From Sphingomonas sp. Leaf343 (GTDB lineage Bacteria; Pseudomonadota; Alphaproteobacteria; Sphingomonadales; Sphingomonadaceae), in NCBI RefSeq assembly GCF_001423765.1, contig NZ_LMPG01000011.1, positions 124,001 to 188,000 of the forward strand: a stretch of 64,000 nt of DNA, in the 5' to 3' direction. Position numbers and translations under genes: made by a program. Positions 18,896 to 26,247 of this stretch are shown here, piece by piece; the stretch's first letter is position 1, and each line of letters opens with the position of its first letter. Below the pieces are notes generated by a model, which had not been told where the DNA came from, searched no databases, and saw nothing but the letters and a program-made list of their open reading frames with translations.

Positions 18896-19399
18896 TCAGG
18901 GGGCGATCAGCCCGTGCGTGCGGAGCATCGCCAGCATCGCCGCAACCGCCTGACGCGCCTCTGTATCCACGAAATTCCCGCCCGTCGGCGCAGCGATCGC
19001 GTTCTGGCGCGGCCCCAGCACGGGGGTTCCGTCGATGACGATGCGGCGCGCGGGAACGATCCCGGTATCCCACTCGCCGTCGACATGGCGCAGCACCTGA
19101 CGTCGCGCGATGTCCCACACCGTCCATCCCTCGGCCGGGATCAGGAACCGCCAGCCCCCGGCGGTCGCGCAGGCGATCGCCGTCGCGTGGCCGCTCCACG
19201 CCCCGGTCGCCGCCGGCCCGACGATCCAGCAGCGCCCCGGCGTCGGCGACACCGGCGGGACGTTCACCCCGGCGGCCACGACGCTGGCCTGCACGCCCGC
19301 ATCGATCAGCATCAGCGCCTCGTTGTGAAAGAGTTCCTTCTGCGCCTGTCCCGGCTCGATCAGCGGCAGCGCCAGCCGTGCGGTCGTCTCCATCATCAT
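18896..19399 (-). CDS. DUF2793 domain protein
   Basis: Protein of 167 residues beginning at one of three consecutive ATG codons (GGGAGA is just upstream). The sequence ARLALPLIEPGQAQKELFHNEAL and CWIVGPAATGAWSGHA, GGWRFLIPAEGWTVW are characteristic of DUF2793, a family found next to tail/baseplate genes of gene-transfer-agent-like or prophage loci in sphingomonads and rhodobacters. The role is unknown; it may be a virion-associated fibre or cell-surface recognition part. It follows directly the baseplate-like fragment on the same strand. Confidence 0.85.
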   Translation of the reverse strand: MMMETTARLALPLIEPGQAQKELFHNEALMLIDAGVQASVVAAGVNVPPVSPTPGRCWIVGPAATGAWSGHATAIACATAGGWRFLIPAEGWTVWDIARRQVLRHVDGEWDTGIVPARRIVIDGTPVLGPRQNAIAAPTGGNFVDTEARQAVAAMLAMLRTHGLIAP

Positions 19400-19791
19400 T
19401 CTCCCACCATGATCGTCAGGGGCGGCGAGTCTCCCCACATGCCCCGTTGCCGCACCGTCACCGCGACACCGCCCGCGCATTCCGCCGCGCTCAAGACCAG
19501 CATCGCGGTATCGACCGACCGTTCCTCGACCGTTGCGCCACGGGCCAGCACGACGCGCCAGCCTTCGCGCTCCTCGCCCAGCGGCACGTCGACCCCGTCC
19601 AGCCAGCGCCAGCCGAGCCGGCTCCGCCGCGTCCAGCGCACCGTCGCGCCACCCTTCGCCGGCCGCTCGACGCGTCCGCCGACCGGCGCGGGCACCCGCG
19701 GCCGCGTGCCCCGCGATGACCAGCGCCCGTGCGCCGCTCGCGTCATCCGCCCGAACCTCGCCGTCCGGGCCAACCTGCCCCGCCACGTCAT
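19396..19791 (-). pseudogene. C-terminal fragment of a GTA/phage baseplate (megatron-like) gene
   Basis: A 131-codon frame whose last 90 residues (VRWTRRSRLGWRWLDGVD, VPLGEEREGWRVVL, MWGDSPPLTIMVGE) look like the C-terminal end of the very large host-specificity/baseplate protein of gene transfer agents, which normally exceeds 1,000 residues. The rest of that gene is not present upstream; within about 200 bases the frame turns into low-complexity Gly/Arg-rich sequence. It overlaps the first ATG of the DUF2793 gene. I therefore read it as a decayed remnant. The match is from memory of the family, not a search, and an intact short gene cannot be excluded. Confidence 0.45.
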
Positions 19792-19987
19792 TCCGCCCCA
19801 TATCCGCTCCCTCCGCTACCGATGGCGACCCCGACCCCATCGCCACCCCGCGCCCGCCGCCCCCGCAGGCGGTCGCGCCCCCCATCGCCGCCCCCGAAGC
19901 GGCCGAACGCAGGAAGGGCCGGTCGCGTATCCGGAGGCCCCCGCCCCCGGACCGCGCCGGCCCGACTTGCTAATTCTCGATGTTCCT

Positions 19988-20018
19988 GTTTTGTACACAA
20001 ACAGCGTGACGCTGTCAA
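19988..20018 (-). promoter_or_regulatory. Sigma-70-type promoter overlapped by an inverted repeat
   Basis: Read on the minus strand: TTGACA, a 17-base spacer, then TACAAA. The -10 is embedded in CTGTTTGTGTACAAAACAG, whose ends CTGTTT and AAACAG are complementary, an arrangement expected for a repressor operator. It points toward the baseplate fragment and the DUF2793 gene. The half-site is not the usual alphaproteobacterial LexA box, so the regulator is unknown. Confidence 0.5.
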
Positions 20019-20155
20019 GCGGCGTTTCGATCCGGGGGTCTGTCATTCCCGCGGACGCGGATCGCCAACTGCCCGGAGAATGTTAACCCATTGAAAGAGA
20101 ATAGAAGATCAAAGCTCTTATTATAAAGTGTCTTTTATATATGAATAAAGATAAT

Positions 20156-20171
20156 TGACATTATTATGTCA
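20156..20171. promoter_or_regulatory. Palindromic candidate operator upstream of PEP-CTERM metalloprotease
   Basis: TGACAT-TATT-ATGTCA is a perfect six-base inverted repeat centred about 61 bases before the ATG, inside the AT-rich leader. Position and symmetry suit a dimeric regulator. A GGGGA ribosome binding site sits directly upstream of the start (near 20214). Confidence 0.4.
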
Positions 20172-20224
20172 GTGACTGAGCTTTCCACCCAGTCCGATGA
20201 AAATTCGGCAACGGGGAGCATACC

Positions 20225-21427
20225 ATGCGTTTCAAAAAAGCTGTTTTATTGTTGTCCATGACGTTTTCCGTCATGACGGTACCTGCCGGGGCGGTAACAT
20301 TTAAATTGAACAACCTCGGGGGTGCCGGCGCCGGAACTCAGGCCCGTGCCGGTTTCGACATGGCCGCCGCCTACTGGTCGTCGATCCTGACGAACAACGT
20401 CACGATCAACCTGGATATCGGTTTCAGTCGCCTCGGACCGAATGTCATCGGCGGAACAGCTTCTGCCGCGACGCCACTGTTCAACAGTCAGGTGTATCAG
20501 GCGCTGCGATCGACGGCGACCTCATCCGTGGACGCGCTGGCAATCAGCTCGCTTCAGACTTTGAAGGCTTCGCCTTATGGCGATCAGCAACTCACGGTGA
20601 CGACGAACTATCTGAATGCGGCGGGCAACGGTTACCTCGACAAATATACCCGCGTCGTCGACAAGCCGATCATCACGAACATCGGTCTCCTGACGAACAC
20701 GGCTCTCGCAAAGGCAATGGGCCAGACCATCAGTGCGACCGGTCTGCCTATCGACTACGCCGCGACGGATGGACGGGTGCTTTTCAGCAGCGATTTCGAT
20801 TTCGATTTCGATCCCCGGGACGGAATCTCGTCGAAGAGCGTCGATTTTCTGGGCGTCGCCATTCACGAAATCGGTCACGCTCTCGGCTTCGTCAGCGGTG
20901 TGGACACGTACGACACCTATACGTCACCCGGAAGTTTGCAGCGGATGAATCTCGACAATTTCGTCTTCATGCATCCTCTGGATCTGTTCCGCTACAGCTC
21001 CGAGGGCGTGATCGACTGGTCGACCCAGAACACGCCCTATTTCTCGATCGACGGCGGAAAGTCCCAGTTGTTCGGCGATTCCAGAATGTCGACCGGGACG
21101 TATAACGGCGACAAACGCCAGGCATCCCATTTCAGGGACTCGCTGGCCGGAGCTCCGCAGCTCGGCATCATGGATCCGACGGTTTCCAACGGCCAGATGG
21201 CCGAGGTCACCGCGCTGGACATCGCTGCCTTCGATGCGATGGGCTGGACGACCCGTTTCGACGCACTTCGTCAGCCCGGATACCGGTTCTCGACCGCGGA
21301 TATCTACCGGTCGCTGAGCGGAGCGGTGCCGGAGCCGGCGACATGGGCGATGATGTGCAGCGGTGTCGGCATGATCGGGGGATCGCTCCGCCGTCGCAAG
21401 CGCGCCGTCGCAACGCAAACCGCCTGA
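20225..21427 (+). CDS. Secreted zinc metalloprotease of NF038122 type with PEPxxWA-CTERM anchor
   Basis: Protein of 400 residues. Signal peptide 1 to about 23 (cleavage after PAGA). A metzincin-like zinc site HEIGHALGF is at residues 214-222 (His214, Glu215, His218), preceded by DFDFDFDPRDG, possibly a calcium site. The C-terminus is VPEPATWAMM, a hydrophobic Gly-rich stretch, then RRRKR: the PEP-CTERM sorting signal recognised by an exosortase, so the protein should be processed and released or anchored at the surface. The gene is poorer in GC than its neighbours and is followed by a second PEP-CTERM gene 33 bases on, likely one operon. Confidence 0.88.
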   Translation: MRFKKAVLLLSMTFSVMTVPAGAVTFKLNNLGGAGAGTQARAGFDMAAAYWSSILTNNVTINLDIGFSRLGPNVIGGTASAATPLFNSQVYQALRSTATSSVDALAISSLQTLKASPYGDQQLTVTTNYLNAAGNGYLDKYTRVVDKPIITNIGLLTNTALAKAMGQTISATGLPIDYAATDGRVLFSSDFDFDFDPRDGISSKSVDFLGVAIHEIGHALGFVSGVDTYDTYTSPGSLQRMNLDNFVFMHPLDLFRYSSEGVIDWSTQNTPYFSIDGGKSQLFGDSRMSTGTYNGDKRQASHFRDSLAGAPQLGIMDPTVSNGQMAEVTALDIAAFDAMGWTTRFDALRQPGYRFSTADIYRSLSGAVPEPATWAMMCSGVGMIGGSLRRRKRAVATQTA

Positions 21428-21460
21428 TCGGCCACCACCACCTCGACCAAGGATTTCGAC

Positions 21461-22060
21461 ATGAAGATATCAAGGATTCTGGGCATCTCCGCCGCATTGA
21501 TAGCGGCATCCATGAGCGGAGCGGCATCGGCCAAGTTGCTGGTTTTGAACGTCGCCGGATTCAAGATCAATGGGGAACTGGACGACCCGCGCAACACGAT
21601 CAGGACACTTGATCTGAATGGATCGGTCAGCGATTACGTCGCGGTCAGGGTCGTGTCTTACGACATCAACCTGACGGCGTTTGATCCGAGCTGGCTATCC
21701 GAAATCAGAATGGGCGTCAGCGGCCGGTTCGGCCTGAGCTTGATCAGTACGCCGCTTTCCACCGAAGACCGTCCCGGAACCACCAATCTCAAGGGGGTGG
21801 CGACGTACAACTCCTATATATTCACGCCGCTGGACGGGATTACGCGATTTCAGTTCTTCGATGTCGTCGATGATCCTGCCATCATGCCTGACGCGATGGT
21901 CAACTCCGGAACCGTGACATTGGATTATTACGGCTATAGCGGACCCGTAAGCTATGTTCCCGAACCTGCGACATGGGCGATGATGATCGGCGGCTTCGGG
22001 ATGGTGGGTGGCGCAGCACGCCGCCGCCGCACCGCCATCGGACGCGTCAGCTTCGCCTGA
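21461..22060 (+). CDS. PEPxxWA-CTERM sorting domain protein, unknown function
   Basis: Protein of 199 residues with a signal peptide (cleavage near AASA, residue 24) and a beta-strand-rich body without known motifs (SVSDYVAVRVVSYDINL, ITRFQFFDVVDD). The end VPEPATWAMMIGG...ARRRR is the PEP-CTERM signal. Such bodies are common in alphaproteobacterial exported proteins and give no enzymatic clue. Cotranscription with the metalloprotease suggests it may be a surface partner or substrate. A strong hairpin closes the pair. Confidence 0.85.
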   Translation: MKISRILGISAALIAASMSGAASAKLLVLNVAGFKINGELDDPRNTIRTLDLNGSVSDYVAVRVVSYDINLTAFDPSWLSEIRMGVSGRFGLSLISTPLSTEDRPGTTNLKGVATYNSYIFTPLDGITRFQFFDVVDDPAIMPDAMVNSGTVTLDYYGYSGPVSYVPEPATWAMMIGGFGMVGGAARRRRTAIGRVSFA

Positions 22061-22075
22061 TCGCCGTTTGAAGAA

Positions 22076-22113
22076 GGGAGCCATCGGTCACAGACGGGTG
22101 ACCGATGGCTCCC
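22076..22113 (+). terminator. Strong 16-bp hairpin after the PEP-CTERM pair
   Basis: GGGAGCCATCGGTCAC (22076-22091) and its exact complement (22098-22113) flank a six-base loop. It lies 15 bases after the stop of the PEP-CTERM gene. No T-run follows on the plus strand; on the minus strand it is followed by TTCTTC. It may end transcription from both sides. Confidence 0.7.
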
Positions 22114-22371
22114 CTATCGCCTCGCGCGAACTCGAACACCCGGCCGCGCCGGTTCCGCCCGCCGTACACGTCCGACATCACGACGGCGCGAACGATCCGT
22201 TTTGCTCGCCGGCCGCGCCTTCAGCGTGTCGGTGATGAACCGCTCGACCCGGTCGTTGACCGCCAGCGTCGACAGCCCCGCCAGATCCATCCTGTCCAGC
22301 ATCTCGAACACCGATGCCAGCAGGCGTCCCGACACGCGCATCAGCGCCAGTTCTTCCCCGGTCTCGACCAT
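22114..22371 (-). pseudogene. Truncated type I methionine aminopeptidase gene
   Basis: The first 57 residues (MVETGEELALMRVSGRLLAS, LDRMDLAGLSTLAVNDRVER, FITDTLKARPASK) match the N-terminus of type I methionyl aminopeptidases. In the family the next residues are a G-Q-Y-G-Y/F-like turn and then the catalytic pita-bread core with its metal ligands (D, D, H, E, E); here the sequence changes abruptly into Arg-rich text (TDRSRRRDVGRV) and stops after 85 codons. The catalytic domain is absent, so the product cannot be an aminopeptidase. The break may mark a deletion or an insertion of the PEP-CTERM pair next to it. Confidence 0.7.
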
Positions 22372-22420
22372 GATCCGGCCCGTACCGGAACCCGCTCCGG
22401 CCCGCTACCGCCGCCGTATG

Positions 22421-22909
22421 TCACTGATCGAAATCGCTCCTTCCCGGCTCGGTGCCGTGCAGTTGCGACCACAACGCCCCCGTCCCATGCTCCTGCGCGC
22501 GGTTGACGTACTGGGATGCCACCAGCCACCCCTTGATCGGCCGCAGCGGCAGCAACGTACCGATCAGCATCACCGGCACCGACGTGAACAGATGCACCCA
22601 CCATACCGGATCGAACGCGACCTGGATCCACACCACGAAGAACGCCAGCGGGAACGCGACGATGCACAGGGAAAAGAACGCCGGCCCGTCGTCCGGCGCC
22701 GCGAACCGGTAATCCAGCCCGCACGTCCCGCACCGGTCCGTCACCTTCAGCCACGACGCGAACATCGCCCCCCGTCCGCATCGCGGACAAAGCCCCTTCC
22801 AGCCGCATCGCAGGATCCAGCGAAACTTGTCCCCGTCGGAGGAGGGCGGGGCGGGGGCGGGGGCGGAGGCGGAGGCGGCGGGGGCCGCCGGATCGACCGG
22901 GTTTGTCAT
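22421..22909 (-). CDS. DUF983 domain membrane protein
   Basis: Protein of 162 residues starting MTNPVDPAAP, followed by an Ala/Pro-rich segment. Two CxxC pairs, LCPRCG and CGTCG (near residues 40-65), form a probable zinc ribbon, and two transmembrane helices follow (FFSLCIVAFPLAFFVVW and LFTSVPVMLIGTLLPL). This layout is DUF983, which in alphaproteobacteria is often near cytochrome oxidase genes; the biochemical role is unknown. The closing residues are WSQLHGTEPGRSDFDQ. Confidence 0.88.
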   Translation of the reverse strand: MTNPVDPAAPAASASAPAPAPPSSDGDKFRWILRCGWKGLCPRCGRGAMFASWLKVTDRCGTCGLDYRFAAPDDGPAFFSLCIVAFPLAFFVVWIQVAFDPVWWVHLFTSVPVMLIGTLLPLRPIKGWLVASQYVNRAQEHGTGALWSQLHGTEPGRSDFDQ

Positions 22910-22961
22910 CCCGGCGATGTGGGCACGCCGGCGCGATCCGTCGATTGGACGAATTGTCCCG

Positions 22962-23696
22962 CTATCTGGACCCGGCCTGATCGAGATGCAGGTAGCGCGA
23001 ATTGAAGTCCGCGACGTCAACGATCCGGCCCCAGTCGAGCAACCGGATGTGACGCCGGTCGCGCGCGATCAGCCCGTCGACCTCCAGCAATTTCAGCGTA
23101 CGGTTGACATGCACGCTGGTCAGCCCGGTCGCGTCGCCCAGTTGCTCCTGCGTCATCGGCAATTCGTAGCTGGGGTGCCCCGCGACGCCCGCTGCGCGCG
23201 CGCGCAGCGTGAACTCGCACAACAGATGCGCGACGCGGGTCTTCGCATCGCGCCGGCCCAGATTGGTGACCCATTCGCGATAGACGGAACCGGCGATCAG
23301 CGCATCGACCCACAACGCCTCGCCGATCGCCGGATGCGTCAGCGCCAGCTTGCGCAGTCCGTCGCGGCTGACCTCCGCCGTTTCCAGCCGCGTCAGCGAC
23401 TGGACGTTGTGATCCGCCACGCGCAGGAACAGGTGCTGGACGTCGACGAAATCGCCCTGCATCTCCAGCGAGACGATCTGCCGCGCTCCCTCGCGCGTCA
23501 GCTTCTGCCGATATGCGATGCCCGAAATGATGAATGCGCAGGTCGGCCGCGGCGGCTCGCCCTCGCGGATCAGATAGCTGCCGGGCTCGTAATGGCGATG
23601 CTGCAGAACCATCGCGGTGATGGCCGCGCGATCGGCATCGTCCAGCCGCGCCCGCATTTCCATTTTCCGGATGACGACCGCAGCGACATCTGACAC
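22962..23696 (-). CDS. Crp/Fnr family transcriptional regulator
   Basis: Protein of 244 residues. The N-terminal cyclic-nucleotide-type beta-roll (YEPGSYLIREGEPP, SLEMQGDFVDVQHLF) is followed by the long dimer helix and a C-terminal winged helix with MTQEQLGDATGLTSVHVNRTL as recognition helix region. No FNR-type Cys cluster is present, so it is probably not an oxygen sensor. I chose the GTG at 23696 because GGGAG stands at the right distance upstream; a TTG further up lacks this. It resembles small Crp-like regulators abundant in sphingomonads. Confidence 0.9.
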   Translation of the reverse strand: MSDVAAVVIRKMEMRARLDDADRAAITAMVLQHRHYEPGSYLIREGEPPRPTCAFIISGIAYRQKLTREGARQIVSLEMQGDFVDVQHLFLRVADHNVQSLTRLETAEVSRDGLRKLALTHPAIGEALWVDALIAGSVYREWVTNLGRRDAKTRVAHLLCEFTLRARAAGVAGHPSYELPMTQEQLGDATGLTSVHVNRTLKLLEVDGLIARDRRHIRLLDWGRIVDVADFNSRYLHLDQAGSR

Positions 23697-23818
23697 AGAC
23701 TTACTCCCAGGGCGGGAGCACAAGTCTCTCTCAGTCGCCGGAACCCAGAGCCTTAGCCGATCGGCGATCCGCGCTCTCTAACATGCTCCGGCGTTCAAAA
23801 GCCAACATAGATCAACGA

Positions 23819-24658
23819 TCAGGGCTTCAGCGCCCAGCGCATCACCTGTCCGATCCCCGCCGCTCCCCATCGCGCTCCGATGCCGGCCCGCGCCTGCGCG
23901 GGCGCATCCCAGCCATGAAGCCGCTTCGCCCATACCGGCAAAAGATCGACAGAAGCTTTTAACATCAATGCGTTGGCCGGTCCACCAACCATCTCCCCCG
24001 TCGGCTGGTCGAGCAGGCGCCGGGCGACATCGCGCGTCCGGTGATCGACCCTCAGCGCAGGCCGCATCGCCTCCAGATAGCGCGACAGCGTCGCACGGCT
24101 GGTCGGCACGTTTTCTGCACCCAGCCTATGGGCAATTTGCGCCATTTCGAAAATATAGGCGTCCTGACGCGCCATCGGCATCGCCGGATCGCGATACGCC
24201 AGATGCGCGCGGAGGAAACAGTCCACCTCCGCCGCATGCACCCATGTCAGCAACGCCGGATCGTCCGCGGCATAGGGCGTGCCGTCCGGCAGTGTCCCGA
24301 CGACCCTCGCGTGGATGCGCCGCACCCGCCCGATCGCGGCGTGCGCCGCCTCGGTCGACCCATAGGTGGTGACGGTGACGAACTGCGCCGTCCGCTTCAG
24401 CCGCCCGGCCATTCCGCGCCGGAAATCGCTGTGGTCCCAAACCCCCGCCAGCGCGCCGGGATGCAGCATCTGCATCAAAAGCGACGCGGTGCCGCCGATC
24501 AACATGCTCGGGAAATCGCCGTGCACCGCCCATGTCGCCGATCCCGGCCCGAACAGCCCGTCATCGCCGTCCGGCCGCGTCAGATCGATCTCGGTCGATC
24601 CGACCATGCCGCGCATCCGGTCGCCGATCGCGGTCCTGACCTGATCCGTCAGCGCCAC
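23819..24658 (-). CDS. DUF2236 / MpaB-like oxygenase family protein
   Basis: Protein of about 279 residues; the start is either the GTG at 24658, which overlaps the end of the dapF-like gene, or a GTG ten codons upstream. Motifs of the oxygenase MpaB/latex-clearing-protein superfamily are visible: GGTASLLMQMLHPGALAGVWDHSDFR, RTAQFVTVTTYG, VRRIHARVVG, TWVHAAEVDCFLRA. These enzymes can bind a b-type haem through His residues and act as oxygenases. Substrate is unknown. The gene is co-directional with and overlaps dapF. Confidence 0.85.
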   Translation of the reverse strand: MALTDQVRTAIGDRMRGMVGSTEIDLTRPDGDDGLFGPGSATWAVHGDFPSMLIGGTASLLMQMLHPGALAGVWDHSDFRRGMAGRLKRTAQFVTVTTYGSTEAAHAAIGRVRRIHARVVGTLPDGTPYAADDPALLTWVHAAEVDCFLRAHLAYRDPAMPMARQDAYIFEMAQIAHRLGAENVPTSRATLSRYLEAMRPALRVDHRTRDVARRLLDQPTGEMVGGPANALMLKASVDLLPVWAKRLHGWDAPAQARAGIGARWGAAGIGQVMRWALKP

Positions 24659-25614
24659 GCCGCCGCCATCGTCAGCACCCCGCCCCACGCCGCGATCTCG
24701 TCGTCATGCCGGACGTGGATCGTCAGCGCGCAGGCATCGTCCTCCCCGATCGTGACCTCGCCCGTCCATTCCACGGTCGCATTACCCGACAGCGTCACCA
24801 TCGCATCCTCGTTCGCGATCGCGCGCACCAGCCCGCCCCGGTTGAACACCGTCACGACCGTGTCCCAGCCGATCCGGCCGGTCAGCCCGGCGGCATAGGT
24901 CGATGCCGCCATCGCGCTGCCGCAACTGTTCGTCAGGCCGACGCCCCGCTCGAACGTCCGCACGAACAGACTGTCGTCGCGCACCATCACGAAACTGACG
25001 TTCGCCCGCCGCGGCAGCCACGCCGGGGCGGCCTCGCACCGTCGGCCGATCGCCGACAGTTCCGCATCGTCGATCGCATCGACGAAGGCGACCAGATGCG
25101 GGTTCGGGATCGCCACCGCCGTGAACCGCCGCTCGCTTTCCAGCATCGGCACCACCTGTTCCACCACGCGCGACAGATCGCCCAGCGGCCATGCCGCCGC
25201 ATCGAGGGAGGCCGGGCCGGCGCGCTCCGACACGGTATAGACGCCCGGCGCCAGATCGGCGTCGCGTTCCACCCACGCGGTCGATCCGTTCAGCTGCACA
25301 CCGCCCTGCGCGATCCCCAGCCGCTCGAACCCCAGCCGCGCGACGCAGCGCAGGCCGTTCAGGCACGTCTCCGCCTCCGATCCGTCGACGTTGAACATCC
25401 GGAACCCGATCGGCCGCTCGTCCGTGCCGTCAGTCATCAGCAACAGGCCGTCGCCGCCCACCGGCCCCGCCCGGTCCGCCAGCACCCGCGCGATCCGCGC
25501 CCAGCCCGCGTCCGGGCCCCCGTCCGGCTCCCCGCCCGGGATCGTCATCCCCCGCGCGTCGATCATCGGGAAATCATTGCCGGAGCCATGGCATTTGGTG
25601 ATCGCGAACTTCAT
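24649..25614 (-). CDS. Diaminopimelate epimerase-like protein
   Basis: Protein of 321 residues, longer than the usual 270-280 of DapF. Both catalytic cysteines are kept: Cys84 in ETCLNGLRC and Cys231 in GLTNSCGSAMAAS. The flanks differ from classical DapF (CGNGIRC and GETxACGTG), the Glu before the second Thr being replaced by Leu and the glycine after the Cys-Gly by Ser-Ala. NPHLVAFVD and VRTFERGVG are conserved. By family knowledge it interconverts LL- and meso-DAP for peptidoglycan and lysine; the changed motif could also mean a paralogue with another amino-acid substrate. Its end overlaps the DUF2236 start. Confidence 0.75.
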   Translation of the reverse strand: MKFAITKCHGSGNDFPMIDARGMTIPGGEPDGGPDAGWARIARVLADRAGPVGGDGLLLMTDGTDERPIGFRMFNVDGSEAETCLNGLRCVARLGFERLGIAQGGVQLNGSTAWVERDADLAPGVYTVSERAGPASLDAAAWPLGDLSRVVEQVVPMLESERRFTAVAIPNPHLVAFVDAIDDAELSAIGRRCEAAPAWLPRRANVSFVMVRDDSLFVRTFERGVGLTNSCGSAMAASTYAAGLTGRIGWDTVVTVFNRGGLVRAIANEDAMVTLSGNATVEWTGEVTIGEDDACALTIHVRHDDEIAAWGGVLTMAAAWR

Positions 25615-25651
25615 GCCCGTTATTTAGGGGCGCTGGCACGCGGATGAAAGT

Positions 25652-26092
25652 TCAGCCGATCCGGTAATGGCCCGCCAGCCGGTCCAGCGCCAGCGTCAGC
25701 ACCAGCCGCCCCGATCGCGTCGGCCAGCCCAGTTCCTTTTCCGCCGCCGGCAACGCCTCCCCCGCGCACACCACCCGCCACAGGATATCGCACAGCCCCG
25801 GCCCGATGCCCGCGATCGCCTCGTCGAACCGCCGCTTGGCCGCGATCCGCGCGGTCGACGGGTCCAGCCCGTCGCCGCCGCCGCCGTCCACCCGCTCGCT
25901 CCAGCGCATCGTCGTCGCCGGAGCCATCGCCGCCCGCTCGTGATCCGCACGCAGCCGCTCGCCCGCCGCCAGTTGCCGCGCCGTCACCAGTCCGCGCGCC
26001 GCCAGCCACGATAGCGGCGATTCGGCGACGTTCACCGCCACCCGCCTGCCGCCGACCGTCCTCGCCGCCATCTCCCGCTGTAATTCCTGCAT
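25652..26092 (-). CDS. DUF6456 domain protein
   Basis: Protein of 146 residues. VNVAESPLSWLAARGLVTARQLAAGERLRADHERA and CDILWRVVCAGEALPAAEKELGWPTRSGRLVLTLALDRLAGHY (read as separate blocks) match the DUF6456 family of alphaproteobacteria, thought to be a DNA-binding regulator with a helix-turn-helix-like C-terminus, but not characterised to my knowledge. It ends 38 bases before the dapF-like gene start and is on the same strand, so they may share a transcript. Confidence 0.8.
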   Translation of the reverse strand: MQELQREMAARTVGGRRVAVNVAESPLSWLAARGLVTARQLAAGERLRADHERAAMAPATTMRWSERVDGGGGDGLDPSTARIAAKRRFDEAIAGIGPGLCDILWRVVCAGEALPAAEKELGWPTRSGRLVLTLALDRLAGHYRIG

Positions 26093-26196
26093 CGCCCGCT
26101 CCTCCGCTACGACATCGGCGTGACACGGACCGCGGCGTGTAGGACAGCGCCGGCCGTCATTTTGATGGACGCATGTCGGTTTTCAATTCGATTGAC

Positions 26197-26209
26197 GGAC
26201 AGCCTGTCC
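26197..26209. promoter_or_regulatory. Palindromic candidate operator upstream of the C58-like protease
   Basis: GGACAG-C-CTGTCC is a perfect six-base inverted repeat that directly abuts TTGACG (26192-26197), a possible -35 box on the plus strand. It lies about 40 bases before the protease ATG. No good -10 box is visible (sequence at 26215 onward is GC-rich), so the promoter call is weak. Confidence 0.3.
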
Positions 26210-26247
26210 GGCGCGATGCGTTCGCGTGAAACTGGAGGGGGAATGAC

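Larger units (their letters stand above)
19792..20224. other. Non-coding stretch with two promoter-like regions
   Basis: No gene is visible. The left part (to about 19975) is GC-rich and Gly/Arg-like in all frames, probably decayed coding sequence. Around 19990-20030 lies a minus-strand promoter with a palindrome. From 20085 to 20200 the base composition falls sharply (runs such as TTATTATAAAG, TTTTATATATGAATAAAG), which marks the promoter region of the PEP-CTERM metalloprotease gene to the right. Confidence 0.6.
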
